Positions 32,888-44,514 are shown, counted from the first letter of the stretch. The stretch is 64,000 nucleotides of DNA from Tridacna crocea (GCA_943736015.1 OX031071.1:31404619-31468618); one strand, 5' to 3'. Numbers and translations: made by a program. Notes: generated from the sequence alone by a model not told the origin.

Positions 32888-34880
32888 AGTCTAGGACAAT
32901 TCCCCCCCAGACAAATGCCCCCCGGACAACTCCCCCCGGACAACTCCCCCCTGGATAATTGCCCCCCAAGACAATAGCCCCCCGAGACAATTACCCCCTG
33001 GACCATTACCCCCTAGACAACTGCCCCCCGGACAATTACCCTCTGGACAACTACCCCCCGGATGATTGCCCCCCAGACAATTACCCCCCAGGAAATTGCC
33101 CTCCTAGGACAATTGCCCCCCAGGACAATTGCCCACAGACAACTGCCCCCCAGACAATTACCCCCTTAAAAACACAAGGATGTTCATACCATCAAATGCT
33201 TCTAAGGAAATCGTCAAATTTATGAGCACTTTTCCGAGGGTCTACCATTTTCTTTCCCAAACGGTTCTTCCTCCTCACATTCTGAATCAGAGGATTATGC
33301 CAACCGACATATTGTCATCAAAATATCCGCAGAGAATTACACATTTAAACGCACCTCATCTTGATTCCCTTCCTAATCCCAACCTTACCCTAAAACCATC
33401 CACGCTGCATGCAACATGACAGAAATGAACAGTCATTGCGGAGCTTCTATAATGATGGCATCTCACTGTCCAGAATATGACTCCCAGTGAACCCGCCAAT
33501 ATTAAATTTGTCAAATTCAACTCTAAACGTGGATCCCTGAAATTGACAGAATCTGATTTCAAGAAGGCGGTTCTGGTGGCCATATTCTAAATCGCAGCAC
33601 TGCCATTTCGACAGGAACTTTCCTCTAGTCACACCCAACATACATAGAAAAAATCAATATTAAAAACGTTTTCACTGAAATTGACGGAATATGATTTCAA
33701 GATGGCGGATCTGGCAGCGATACTGTTAATCAGAACGCGGCCATTTCCGAAAGGAAACTTCCTCTATAAATCTCCCCCAAAATACAAAAAAAATCAATAA
33801 GATCAGACAAATGGTTCTCCATGAAATTGACGGAATCTGATGTCAAGCTTGCGGCTTCTTCGGCCATATTTTCCAAAGGAAACTTCCTCTAGTCACCCCA
33901 AACACTCACACAAAAAATCAATAAGTTCGGACATACGGTTCTCACTGAAATTGATGGAATCTGATTTCAAGCTTGCGGCTCTGCAGCCATATTTTCGAAA
34001 GCAAACTTCCTCCAGTCACCCCAAACACTCACACAAAAAATCAATAAGTTCGGACATACGGTTCTCACTGAAATTGATGGAATCTGATTTCAAGATTGCT
34101 GATCTGGCGGCCATATTGTAAATTGGGATGCGGCTATTTTCGATAGGAACCTTCCTTTAGACACTCTCAAAATACACACAAAAAATCAAATTAATTGGAC
34201 CAGCTGCTTCCTTATAAATGATTGGAAATGGAAATTTTATGGCATGACACCGACGGCGGACGGACGTGGGACGACATAATGCCCCTCTTCTTTTGAAGCG
34301 GTGGGATAAAAATCAGTTATTACGGCCAACAGAGCTCATTTACATATGTTAAGTTTGTCTATCAACCTTTGTACCAAAATAATGTGCGGTTTTGATCATT
34401 TGGCAGGCCTACTACATGATTAGCAGACGCCATCTTTCAACAACTCGAGGAACTCCTACTCGACGTGCGTACTTCAAATTGGATCACATGAAAAATCTAG
34501 TAATCTAATCTAGTTCCAGTTGACCTCGGCCTTAGAAGTGAACTCAGGGTCTTACGATGAAAGCCGACAATGACCTCGTCCCAAAGCAAAAGCACAAAAA
34601 TTGTGAGTTAGATGGGGGGAATTGTCCGGGGGTAATTGTCCGGGGGGGAATTGACAGGGGGCAGTTGTCTTGGGGGGAGTTGTCTGGGGGGTAATTGTCC
34701 AGGGGGTTATAGTCCTGGGGGGGGGGCTATTGTCTGGCGGGCAATTTGCCTTTGGGGGGTAATTGTCCAGGGGGTAATTGTCTCGGGGGGTTATTGTCTT
34801 GGGTGGCAATTGTCCCGGGGGGAATTGGCAGGGGGGAGTTGTCCAGGGGGCAGTTGTCTGGGGGGGAATTATCCTGATAC
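32888..34880. mobile_element. Foldback element with tandem-array arms (B)
   Basis: Same design as 22876-23749 but larger. The left arm (32888-33166) is an array of 'ggacaattgcccccc' units. The right arm (34612-34880) is the complementary array 'ggggggcaattgtcc'. The spacer is about 1.45 kb. GTTCACTTATG occurs immediately outside both arms (32877-32887 and 34881-34891), an 8-11-bp target duplication. The outermost bases 'tctaggacaattcccccc' and, from the right, 'tatcaggataattccccc' are related to each other and to the ends of element A. The frames read through the arms are Pro/Asp-rich repeat artefacts, and no transposase is present. Confidence 0.87.
33480..34230. repeat. ~130-145-bp tandem repeat inside foldback B
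   Basis: Five degenerate copies of 'aaattgacggaatctgatttcaaga-ggcggatctggcggccata' followed by 'cgaaaggaaacttcctctagtcaccc-aa-actcacacaaaaaatcaata'. The identical block at about 33900-34080 shows recent unit duplication. Confidence 0.85.
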
Positions 34881-34925
34881 GTTCACTTATGGCACAATTC
34901 TGTAGATTTGAAAAAAAAAAAAAAT

Positions 34926-35027
34926 GACCGTATATAGCGCGTAGGAATACACAACTGCCGGATAAAGCTAAGTTTATTAGGTTACCCCTTTATTTGATCA
35001 GTGTTAATAACGAAAACGGGATAAAGT
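34926..35027. repeat. ~100-bp dispersed repeat, copy 2
   Basis: Same-orientation copy of 12566-12668, lying just outside foldback B. Confidence 0.85.
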
Positions 35028-35170
35028 ATTATCCTGGTACGAAGTGGTAACGCTTTGGTGCAAAATAATAAATTTGTGGTAAGGTGTGGTAAATCTATGG
35101 TACGAACTGGTTATAAATGAATTGGTTCGAAATGGTTCTGGTACGAAATGACTGCATACCAGTTCAAAGG

Positions 35171-35404
35171 TCACTATACGCTCCCCCCCCCCCCTCGAAT
35201 GAATGTCAACAATGGATGCCGTCCTCCTGTTTTGCGAAGTTCTTACCAAGTCTTGTCACAAGATTATTTTGCTGTCAATACTTTGACAATCGAGTTAGAA
35301 TTGATCACGTGATTTGGACATAATTAATCTATCAGATTATATGCTTTAAAGGTATAGTACGTAACTTGAATCGCTTTCAATACCCGAAAGTAAATTGTAA
35401 TGGC
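35171..35404. repeat. Direct repeat D, copy 1
   Basis: Shares with 37674-37905 the blocks 'gaatgaatgtcaacaatggatgccgtcct', 'cgaagttcttaccaagtcttgtca', 'tttgacaatcgagttagaattgatcacgtgatttggaca' and 'cccgaaagtaaattgta'. About 80% identical by eye. A C12 run is near its left end. Confidence 0.8.
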
Positions 35405-35614
35405 CCTTGAAGCAATATCACATGTTCTTCAATAGAATGACGTGCGGAAGCGTTAGCAAGAGATTTCGGAGGTACATGTATAATTTCTTCAGATTGAGGT
35501 AGCTGGTGATCTATCAATTTAGCTGAGATGGAAACGACTGTAATACGGGACGAGGTTAGGTATAGGTATGGAATCGGCCGAGTTGTGATTCGTTGTGACG
35601 AGTTCAAAGGTCAC

Positions 35615-37672
35615 TAAATGGTGCATAGAAATACCGCAATGGACCGGAATGGACCAAAACGGGTCGAAATAGACCGGAATGGACTGAAAGTAACTACGTA
35701 AACTATTCTGGCATTATTTCATTCACTTTACAAAACTCTCATGTAACGGAAGAAAAAAAATCAGAACGGACCTGAACAGACCCTAAGAAATGAATATAGG
35801 GACTATTCATTGAAAGAGAAACTCAGGGAAATATCCAAATCTTCATAAAAAAACATATTTTTTTCCGATATTTGAGGATTGTAACAAGAATCTAGCCCCT
35901 TCCCGGTGTTCCAATTGTTTTTGAAGTCCAAATGTTAGCTTCTGCTCTATGTTCAGGTCCATTCCGGTATTTCTATATACTCCAGTATATCATATCTTTT
36001 TAATTTACTGACATTTTCATGTCTGATATTTGATGTTTTTAATTAGATATAGCTCGGTTCTCGATTTTCTCTTTGGTTCTTAAGTCGAGGGCTTTTAAGG
36101 GTCCTAACAATAACATATATCTAACCTCTCTCCGTGAGATTACTCCCCCCTTTGAGAAGTCTCGACCCCGAGACCTATATACAAGCATGTATATGCAGAA
36201 ACACCAGGGCAATATACATGGGTAAGGCAACTCCTGTGCGGCAGTCAGGTTTTAAGTGCTTATATATCTAACCTCTCTCCGTGGCATTTTTTTTTTTTTT
36301 TTCAAATTCATAGAATGGTCTTTTAAATAGGGTCCGTTCATAATTTCCTCTTTTTCCATACTCCTAAAAAATATCCTTTTTTCTTTCATTCAGTTTATGT
36401 TCTATTGTCTGCGCGTACCATATTATTCGAAGATTCGACCTGTCTTATATGACGCATCATTCTCCCTGATATTCGGGAAACTGTAGTAATAAGCTCTATA
36501 ACGTAGCAATGGAGAATATGGCTTTTATCAATAAGTTTGAGGAGAAATCAGGCCTGTTTTAGCTCCAGATTTCTCTTAACTGCCGATCATAACTGAAAGA
36601 ATCGTCCCAGGGAGCGTACGTTTTATTGAGCAAACATTTATTTTAGTTTGAAATTCAAAGTAACGGTTGTCGCGTAGAAAAGTAGTCCGGTTCTGTACCC
36701 AGGATGTCCAAATTGAAATTAGATACTGTATATGAGTAATTGTAGAATGCCATCTAGCGGGAGATAATGGTTCTTTTTTTACGATTCCTACGTCTGATAT
36801 TTGATGTTTCTGATGATGCTTTGGTCCCTTCCGGGTTTTCCCATATATTCTTCAGTCCTTTGGAAGGCTGGCCGTTCCTGAAGGTCTGTTTCGACCTTTC
36901 CATATCAGAATATCAAACATAGTTCCATATTATTTTGTGTCCATTCTAATGATTCCCTCATCCATCATCAGATGGTAATGATCAAATTTTAAGTCCATTA
37001 ACATTTTTTTCTATTTATCTTTAATGTTCATAATTTTTTATCCAAGGATCCTTTTTGGTTTTTATCATATTCAAAACACCAGATCTTTTCAATTCAGTTC
37101 ATGGTCATTCTCACGTTGCAGACGTAAGGTGTTTGTTGTTTCTGTGAACATATCATAGGTTATATAGGTTTTTCCTTTAGGGTCTGGTCTGGCTTGTCCA
37201 TACTCCGACATCAGATAATTTCACTGTAAGTCATTTTAAAACTCAACGGTTGTTCTCTTCGTCCAATATTTCATTTTTTTTTCTTTCAGTTAAGATTCAG
37301 GTCTTTCCTCGAGTATCCCCTGTTTTGTTTTCTTTTTTTTTGTTGTTGTTGTTGTTGTCTTAGAAGTCGATTAAGGTTTTTGCTAATTTTAATTAAGATA
37401 TTTCGAACAATTTTAATGTTTTATCTGATGCATATATCCAAAGTCGTATACAAACTATTTATCCTTCAAGATAAAGGTCCTTTCTCTGTAGCCTGATTTC
37501 GTGCAAGTTCCTCTTTTAGCTTACAACAATATGTTCAAGATCTTTTCCTTTTGCAATAATAAAGTTATTGTTTGTTTTTGTCACAGTTTTCAAAGTATTT
37601 CAGGTCCATTCCGGACCATTGCGGTCCGTTCCAGTATGTTCCGGTTCATATCGGTATCTCCATGCACCCATC
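35615..37672. repeat. Inverted arms of GGAATGGACC units
   Basis: The left arm (35615-35690: 'gtgcatagaaataccgcaatggaccggaatggacc...') is inverted at 37599-37672. A shorter inverted copy occurs at about 35940-35975 ('ggtccattccggtatttctat'). The interior has no supported gene. A 22-bp direct repeat 'atatatctaacctctctccg' lies at about 36115-36136 and 36262-36283. Confidence 0.6.
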
Positions 37673-37673
37673 A

Positions 37674-37905
37674 CGATACGCCCCCTGTGAATGAATGTCA
37701 ATAATGGATGCCGTCCTTCTGTTGTACGAAGTTCTTACCGAGTCTTGTCACTAGATTATTTTTCTGTGGTTACTTTGACAATCAAGTTAGAAGTGATTAC
37801 GTGATTTGGACAGAATTAATCCATCAGATTATATAGCCTTGAAAGGTAAAGTACATAGCTTATGTGTAATCCTGAATCGATTTCATACCCGGAAGTAAAT
37901 TGTAC
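37674..37905. repeat. Direct repeat D, copy 2
   Basis: Second copy of 35171-35404, starting right after the inverted arm that ends at 37672. Confidence 0.8.
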
Positions 37906-38404
37906 TAGTTTTATATCCTGACGATACGAGTTTATAAATATTTTGCCAATAATTTGTGTAAAACTGTTGGAAGTCATTATACTTTGGGGCAAATGAAGTG
38001 CGTCACAATGATGCCTTGGAATATAAACTAGATACATACATGTAACTACACAGGGTATGTTTACTGGTATTTTCGTTCTCGGGTTATTTTGTTGTTAAAG
38101 TCTAGACCTCCTACCTTCAGTCTGAGGAATTGCTCCGACAGTATTAATCGATCCGGCTTGAGCTGGACGATTTGGGAGATCACAGATTTCAAAAATCCGT
38201 CTGCTGAGGGCAAACTGATCTAACTGTAACCCGTGACAGCTTTTCTTACAGTCCTACAACACTACAGCTGTTGTGATCTAATTACATTGGACTTGATAAC
38301 TTATGACTGAAACAAGAGAGATCAAGGAATATGATATTATATAAGCACATATAGTCGTCTGCTGTCCATATTATTTGCCAAACTTCGAGTGATCCGTTGA
38401 TCAG
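37906..38404. other. Intergenic, nothing recognised
   Basis: No gene or repeat boundary supported. Confidence 0.45.
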
Positions 38405-39117
38405 GTTATATATAACCGGGAGGTTATTTAAAGATTAAAGTCTAACACCATATCACTGGTTTCTTAAAATTGTCTCTCTATCAACCAAGTAGACATAGGT
38501 AGCATACATGATAGTACATAATGTATCCTACGTCAAACGGTGAAATCATGAAACCATGAAACCATTAAACCATGTATCTGAAATATACAATAAAAACAAT
38601 ACTAAATACTTGTTCACAGAAATAACTTGATACTTCCTGCAAAATAGATATCATAAAAACAGGTTTTAACCAAACTTGTCCAATCTACCCAAGTACAAAC
38701 AACCTAGGACTTTATGCCTTATCCAAAGCATAAAGAAATGGGTTGACAGAAACATTCTTTCACGTATGTACAAAGTTAAAACTAAAAACACTAAAGACTC
38801 CATAGTACAGGACATACAACAAACAATTACAGCACATTACACAGTCACTTACTAATTCACAGAATTGAGTGCAAGTGGGATTCACAGAGTACAAACGGGG
38901 TTGTCTACTATCACACCAGCTCCACACTGTGCTGTTAGAAGCTGTAATAAGTAGAACATACAAAAATAATATTATGAATAAAACATGCAATGTTGAAACA
39001 CAGTCGTTGCCTAAATTAGCCAATGCTGCCGTAATAAACGTGCAAAGTCAGTGAACACGAAAACTCATAATAATACGATAATTTCTCAATGCACTCGCTT
39101 TCACTCGCTTTCAAGAT
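38405..39117. repeat. ~690-bp direct repeat, left copy
   Basis: From 'tataaccgggaggttatttaaagatt' to 'gataatttctcaatgcac' it matches 54268-54966 at roughly 96-97% by eye. The two copies bracket both Ty3 elements. The Gmr1-like element inserted about 20 bp beyond its right limit. It may be part of an LTR of the second Ty3 element, but the match stops before the LTR end, so this is unresolved. Confidence 0.8.
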
Positions 39118-39697
39118 TGTTATGAGCCAGGCGTAACTAGAAAGTAGAAGCTAGCAACAAACGATAACAATATCAGAATTTATTAACAAAAATATCAAAT
39201 AATCAGTGACAATATTACAATAGTACAAAACAATACCTTAGACGTTAAATACAGAAGACAAATTATTCCAGTCTTAATTCCAGTCTGATCCTGATCCAAA
39301 TTGAATGTAATCCAAGCACACGAAATAATCCCCACTTTAGTCTAGTCTGATCCTTATCCAAACTGAATGATCCTAATCCAAACTGAATGTAATCCAAGCA
39401 CTAATTATATGACACAAACACAAAGTAATACCCACTTTAGTCTGGCAATCATGTATTGACTAGTGAACGCCGAGATGTAAAGAGCTTTTCCTTTTATAAT
39501 AACAGAGAAACTTCCAGAAAATTCATGTTAAAATTAGTTGCATAATTTCTAGTAATGAAATTGTAAAAAGGCCCGGAAACTTCCAGAACAATAATCCACA
39601 AGAGAGAATCCAGTTCTAAAAATAGCAACAGGGGAAAACAATTCAAAATAAATACACACATGAACAAAGCTAGGGATAACTGGGTGTGTACATTACA
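39118..39697 (-). repeat. 3' LTR of Gmr1-like element
   Basis: 580 bp. Compared with the 5' LTR it lacks about 9 bp near the inner boundary ('cgaccctta') and has other small indels. Confidence 0.9.
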
Positions 39698-39698
39698 C

Positions 39699-39709
39699 TT
39701 CCCCCCTTG
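39699..39709 (-). other. Polypurine tract of Gmr1-like element
   Basis: On the minus strand 'caaggggggaag' immediately precedes the 3' LTR start TGTAATG. Confidence 0.8.
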
Positions 39710-39919
39710 AAAAGGAAAAGAAAGGTTTATAAAATAAATCTTTCTTTTTTTTTCAATATTATTTATATACATGTACATAACACTTTAACTGAAGTATTAC
39801 AGAGGGAATGACAAACTCAAGTATTAATTATTTCAGACTTATGAAAATAGTCAAGGTAATGAAAGTACAATTTGAAAAGCCAGTTTGAACTTGATTTAGA
39901 GAAAATGAAGATTGGAAAT

Positions 39920-41149
39920 TCAAACTCTTGAAAGAACATCTGGTATAATGTTATCTTTCCCTTTTATGTGTCCTATGTCAAGATTAAACTCTTGAAGCAA
40001 TAAACTCCACCTCAGTAATCTTTGATTCTTATTCTTAAGTTTGTGTAGAAAACTTAAAGGGTTATGATCACTGAATACAACAATTGATGAAGTTGAAGAG
40101 GTTAAATAAACTTCGAACTGCTGGATTGCCAGAATTAAAGCAAGACACTCTTTTTCTATGGTAGAGTAATTTTTCTGATGTTTGTTAAACTTCTTAGAAA
40201 AGTAACAAACTAGGTGACCAATACCATTATTATGTTCTTGTAAAAGAACAGCACCAATACCAACATCACTTGCATCAACAGCTAATTTGAAACACTTGTC
40301 AAAACCAGGTGCCAAGAGAAGTGGTGCGCTCTTTAGTATGGCTTTTAGACGATCAAATGCAACTTGACATTTGTCATTCCATTTGAACTTTGTGCTTTTC
40401 TTAAGTAAATTTGTTAAAGTTTCAGCAATACCTGAGAATTTTTTACAGAATTTCCTATAGTAGCCAGCCATACCAAGAAATCGCAGCAGCTGTCTTTTAC
40501 ATTTAGGCACAGGAAACTCAGAGATAGCATTGACCTTAGCTTCTAAAGGTTTAACTTGACCCTGTCCCACAAGATGTCCCAGAAATGTTACAGTAGCATG
40601 ACAAAATTCAGTTTTTGCAAGATTCACAGTCAGTTTCGCTTTACTGAGTCGGTCGAAGAACTTCCTGATTCTTGGAAGGTGGTCACTCCAACTGTCTGAG
40701 TAGATAATGACGTCGTCAATATATGCATCACAGCCATCTAATCCACATATAAGGTTGTTTACAAGTCGCTGAAACGTTGCAGGAGAATTTTTCATCCCAA
40801 ACGGCATAACTTTGTACTGGTACAGACCGTTTGGAGTGGCAAAGGCTGATACTTCTTTTGCTTTATCAGTCAGTGGAACTTGCCAGAATCCTTTTAGCAG
40901 GTCAAATTTGGTGACATATTTAGAATTTTCAACTTTGTCAATACAGTCATCAATTCTTGGTATTGGAAAAGAGTCTGTTTTTGTCACAGAGTTCACTTTA
41001 CGATAGTCAGTACACATTCTATAGGTTCCATTTGATTTGGGTACTAATATACATGGTGAACTGTAATTACTCTGGCTAGGTTCAATAAAGTCATTTTCCA
41101 GTAAGTATTTTACTTCATCTTGGAGGTATTTCTGTTTCAAAGGATTCAT
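39920..41149 (-). CDS. pol: Reverse transcriptase/RNase H of Gmr1-like element
   Basis: 409 residues, uninterrupted. The RT part runs to about residue 250: YSSPCILVPKSNGTYRMCTDYR (29-50), FDLLKGFWQVPL with Asp83, MPFGMKNSPATFQ (115-127) and the catalytic YIDD (143-146). RNase H follows: AVDASDVGIGAVL with Asp292, IEKECLAL, VFSDHNPLSF with Asp361, and a terminal KGKDNIIPDVLSRV typical of Ty3 RNase H ends. It lies last in pol, next to the 3' LTR, with no integrase after it. In-frame stops at about 41172 and 41282 separate it from the upstream integrase segment, so it would not be made as part of a normal polyprotein. The start shown is only the first start-like codon after a stop. Confidence 0.93.
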   Translation of the reverse strand: MNPLKQKYLQDEVKYLLENDFIEPSQSNYSSPCILVPKSNGTYRMCTDYRKVNSVTKTDSFPIPRIDDCIDKVENSKYVTKFDLLKGFWQVPLTDKAKEVSAFATPNGLYQYKVMPFGMKNSPATFQRLVNNLICGLDGCDAYIDDVIIYSDSWSDHLPRIRKFFDRLSKAKLTVNLAKTEFCHATVTFLGHLVGQGQVKPLEAKVNAISEFPVPKCKRQLLRFLGMAGYYRKFCKKFSGIAETLTNLLKKSTKFKWNDKCQVAFDRLKAILKSAPLLLAPGFDKCFKLAVDASDVGIGAVLLQEHNNGIGHLVCYFSKKFNKHQKNYSTIEKECLALILAIQQFEVYLTSSTSSIVVFSDHNPLSFLHKLKNKNQRLLRWSLLLQEFNLDIGHIKGKDNIIPDVLSRV

Positions 41150-41283
41150 TCTATATGGATGTTGCTTTATTGGTTAAGAATCTTCCACAATGACATCATG
41201 ATAGACTTTATCAGTTCTTGTGGGGATATCAGGAAATAAATGTTCATATTCATGTATCAACTGTTTCAGCTCTTCCTGTTGTT

Positions 41284-42890
41284 ATGCTTCCAAGTGAGAA
41301 AGTTTGTTGTCAAGGTTTCTCAAAATAGCAGAATTCTCAAGTTTAGATGGACCAGGATCAGATTTATCAATAAAGTCAGAATTTACTTCAAGTTCAAGTA
41401 CATTTGATTCTTGTGGGACAGTGTTTACAATTGTAATTGGTTTTGAAATAGAGCTATCTTTGTCAAAGTATTCCTTTAACACATTTACATGACACATTTG
41501 TTTGTTTTTACGCCTTCATGGAGTATTAATTATATAGTTTAAATCACTGGTTTTCTTGTCAATAGTGTAGGGTCCAAAATATCTTGCCTGTAGAGGTCTG
41601 TCAGGTATTGGCAAAAGAGCAAGGACTTTGTCACCTGGTTTGAATTTTCTATCAATAGCATGGTTGTCATTTCTTGCTTTCATTTTGCCCTGAGACGTTT
41701 TAAGATTAGACCTAGCAACCTCACATGCCCTAGACAGTCTATTTCTGAAGTCAGAAACATACTGTAGTAAATTCAAAGGTGTTTCATCATTTGAGAGAAA
41801 TTTCTCTTTCAAAAGTTTTAAAGGTCCACGAACAGAATGGCCCAAAACTAATTCATAAAGACTGAAACCAAGAGATTATTGTACAGATTCTCTGACTGCA
41901 AATAGTAACAAATGGATGCCCTCATCCCAATCTTTTTCAGTGTCAAAGCAATATGACCTTATCATATTTTTTAATGTCTGGTGAAATCTTTCTAAAGCAC
42001 CTTGACTTTCAGGGTGATAGGCGGATGACCTGTATTGCTTGATCCCTAATTCATGAATAACCTGTTGGAATATACCAGACATAAAATTTGACCCTTGATC
42101 AGACTGAACTGATTTTGGAAGACCAACAAATGTGAAAAAAATTTATAAGAGCTTTGACTATTGACTTTGTTTTGATGTTCCATTTAGGGATAGCTTCAGG
42201 AAAACGTGTAGAAGTACACATAAATGTTAAGAGATACTCATTTCCTGACTTGGTTCGAGATAAGGGACCAACACAATCTATAACTTTCCTACTGAAAGGT
42301 TCTTCAAAAGCAGGACTAGGTTGCAATTGAGCTTTGGGAATAGTTTGGTTGGGTTTACCTACCATTTGACATGTCTGGCACATTTTACAATATTTAGAGA
42401 CATCTGATTTGAGACCAGGCCAATAAAAATGATTAATAATTTTGTGATAGGTCTTGTTTATACCTAGATGACCTGACATAGGACTTTCATGGGCTATACT
42501 TAGTATTTCATGACGATATGACTTTGGAACCACAATTTGGTGGTAAACAGCCCATTCATCATCAGCTTGAACATCAAATGGTCGCCATTTTCTCATAAGA
42601 ATCCCATTCTTTATATAGTAACACATTGGGACCTGTGAAATTTCATCGTCAGGTAAAGCCCTAAAAATTAATTTTGAAATCTCAGGATCAGTTTGCTGTT
42701 CCTGGATAAGCTGTGACTTTGACAGCGTGTCGTGACCTTGGTCAATAGACCGTGGTGGTGAATGACAAGACATTGACGAGTCTGTCTGAGTATCAGACAA
42801 ACTAGGATCAAGGGACTTTTTAATCTCATTATTAAAATATTGACCGATAGAAGTATCCGTCAAGTCAATGTCAGAGTTTGAGTTTTTCAA
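41284..42890 (-). pseudogene. pol: Integrase of Gmr1-like element, broken
   Basis: The order on the minus strand is the zinc-binding HHCC region (HESPMSGHLGINKTYH...CKMCQTC, about 42400-42510), the start of the catalytic core (KVIDCVGPL for the first Asp), then a frameshift in a T-run near 42137-42143. The second Asp follows as SDQGSNFMSG, and the catalytic Glu lies in YHPESQGALERFHQTLK (41876-42082). The GPY/F-type C-terminal part (RYFGPYTIDKK, 41516-41845) and a CHVN linker (41284-41497) end it. In-frame stops lie at 41876 and 41516. All catalytic residues are present but split by one frameshift and two stops. It stands upstream of RT, not downstream. Confidence 0.9.
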
Positions 42891-42899
42891 AATGGCCTT

Positions 42900-43319
42900 T
42901 TAAGCCATAGCTCGGGTAACTGCATAAGAAGGATACAAGTCAGGAATTTCCTGCTCGATAGAGTCATCTGTTTGACCTATATTTGGTGTGTCAGTTACAA
43001 GTGTATTAACCACAACCTTATCTCCAGCTAAGTCATTGCCTAGCAGTAAATGGACACCTTTAAATGGTAAGGAAGGTTTAATACCAATTACCACAAGCGC
43101 AGTAACTAAATCTGATGACAAATTAAAGTAATGGAGAGGGATATTAACAGTTCCACACTCTACACCCTGAATAAGGACACTAGTACCGGAAGAAGTCTTC
43201 TCAGAAAAAGGCAGTATATCTGCTAAAATAAGAGATTGAGAAGGTTCTGTGTCTCTTAAAATCTTAATAGGGGTAGGTGGGCAATTATCATCTGAAAGTG
43301 ATACAAAAGCATTAAACAT
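42900..43319 (-). pseudogene. pol: Retropepsin-like protease of Gmr1-like element
   Basis: 139 residues. ILRDTEPSQSLI corresponds to the aspartic protease active site, but it reads Asp-Thr-Glu where Asp-Thr-Gly is expected. VHLLLGNDLAGDKV later matches the conserved flap-distal 'LGNDLAG' block of this clade. Bounded by in-frame TAA codons at 43326 and 42900. The changed active-site residue and the stops argue against activity. Confidence 0.8.
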
Positions 43320-43325
43320 AAATGG

Positions 43326-43625
43326 TTAAAAAATCTCCATAGTAGAATGGCACTTGGGTTTTGTGACTATGTCAATTGTATTGATTTTAATAGAAGACTG
43401 TGGCCTTGGTCTAAAAGTGGTGAGCCCTGTTGGTTTGGCTTCATCACTTTCTAACTCCCTTTTTAATTTCAAACATTCAGAAACAAGGTGACCAGGTTGC
43501 TTACAATAGTTACAAGTGGGTCGAGATAAGGGATATTGACTTTTGGTTTCACTAGTAGAATTGGGTTTGGGTGTATTGGATTGACTGGGCATGCCAGATG
43601 AATTACCAGACATAAATTTGTTCAA
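43326..43625 (-). pseudogene. gag: Gag nucleocapsid segment with CCHC knuckle
   Basis: Contains CNYCKQPGHLVSEC, a perfect C-x2-C-x4-H-x4-C zinc knuckle for RNA packaging, in a Ser/Pro-rich context. In frame with the protease, separated by one TAA. The gap 43626-43864 to the gag N-terminal frame is disrupted. Confidence 0.85.
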
Positions 43626-43864
43626 CGTCTAGTTGTGTATAAATTTCACGAGCTTTGCCTATCAAAACACTTTGCAGAAGTAAAGTCCAGTGCTCTTTTG
43701 GCCAATTTAAGTTTTCTGCAACTTTTCAAAGTGTAGGAAGTATTTATTAACTTCTTTTTCTTGAAATGGAGGAACAAGCTTAATATGTTTTGTAACATCG
43801 AAATCGTATTAAATCTTTTGCTTGAGCTGATTTGTTCTTTCTTGCATTTCTATTTCCCTCATTC

Positions 43865-44287
43865 TTAACTGAAATTATCTCTCCTTCTCTCTCTCTTCTC
43901 TTTCCCTTTCTTTTTCCTTCTCTCACTCTTCTCTTTCCCTTTCCTTCTCTCTCTCTCTTCTCTTTCTTCTATCTCTCTTTCTCTTTCCCTTTCTCTTTCC
44001 TTCTCTCTTTCCTGAATTTCTAATTGTCTGATTTGAAATTTTAATTCAAGTTCTTTCGAACTTGAAACTGACTGAACGTCAACTATCAGGGAAAGAGCAT
44101 TTTCATTGAAAATCTCCCCATCAACAAAATATTGTACCAAAATGTTCTTAATTTCATGTTTACGCATTGAAGATTTTATTTCAGACAATTTATAGTGTTT
44201 AGCAAGATTAAGAAAATCAGTCTTTTTACCTACATTCAATAACTCCACAGACGGTTCAGCCGTAAACTTATCTAAGTCAAAAGACAT
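43865..44287 (-). CDS. gag: Gag N-terminal segment of Gmr1-like element
   Basis: 140 residues starting MSFDLDKF at a normal ATG, 250 bp inside the 5' LTR. An N-terminal helical segment (LLNVGKKTDFLNLAKHYKLS...RKHEIKNILVQYF) resembles a SAP-like module seen in other Ty3 gags. It is followed by a long Glu/Arg-rich coiled coil encoded by a purine-rich tract (CT-rich on the + strand, about 43870-44015). The tract may have expanded by slippage. The frame ends before the zinc knuckle, so gag is interrupted. Confidence 0.75.
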   Translation of the reverse strand: MSFDLDKFTAEPSVELLNVGKKTDFLNLAKHYKLSEIKSSMRKHEIKNILVQYFVDGEIFNENALSLIVDVQSVSSSKELELKFQIRQLEIQEREKEREREREREIEEREERERRKGKEKSERRKKKGKEKRERRRDNFS

Positions 44288-44514
44288 GTTTATTTGTTGC
44301 TGAATTCAAGTACAAAATTGTATTATAATTACTGATCAGTAAAAATGTGGGAAAATTTGTTTTCAATAAGTGAAAACTAGACTGTCTGTAAGAAATTTTG
44401 ACTACCAGGATGTATTAGATTTTATTCAAATTGTGAAAAGCAAACATCTATGTCTTATTTTCCAATCGATGGTTAATCCCAAAAGGAAAACGAATGCGTT
44501 AGTCTTATTTTCCA

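Noticed and set aside
32959-33225. Pro/Asp/Tyr-rich 88-residue repeat frame
   Set aside because: Translation of the 'ggacaattgccccc' arm array of foldback B.
22876-34880. CRISPR-like array interpretation of the short-unit arrays
   Set aside because: Units are contiguous without spacers, degenerate and inverted in pairs, and the genome is animal.
36115-36283. 22-bp direct repeat as a target duplication of a 125-bp retroposed insert
   Set aside because: The spacer has no SINE-like head, and the T-run lies outside the repeat; too little evidence.
43832-44023. 63-residue Phe/Leu/Ser-rich membrane-like frame
   Set aside because: It is the opposite strand of the purine-rich coiled-coil part of gag in the Gmr1-like element.
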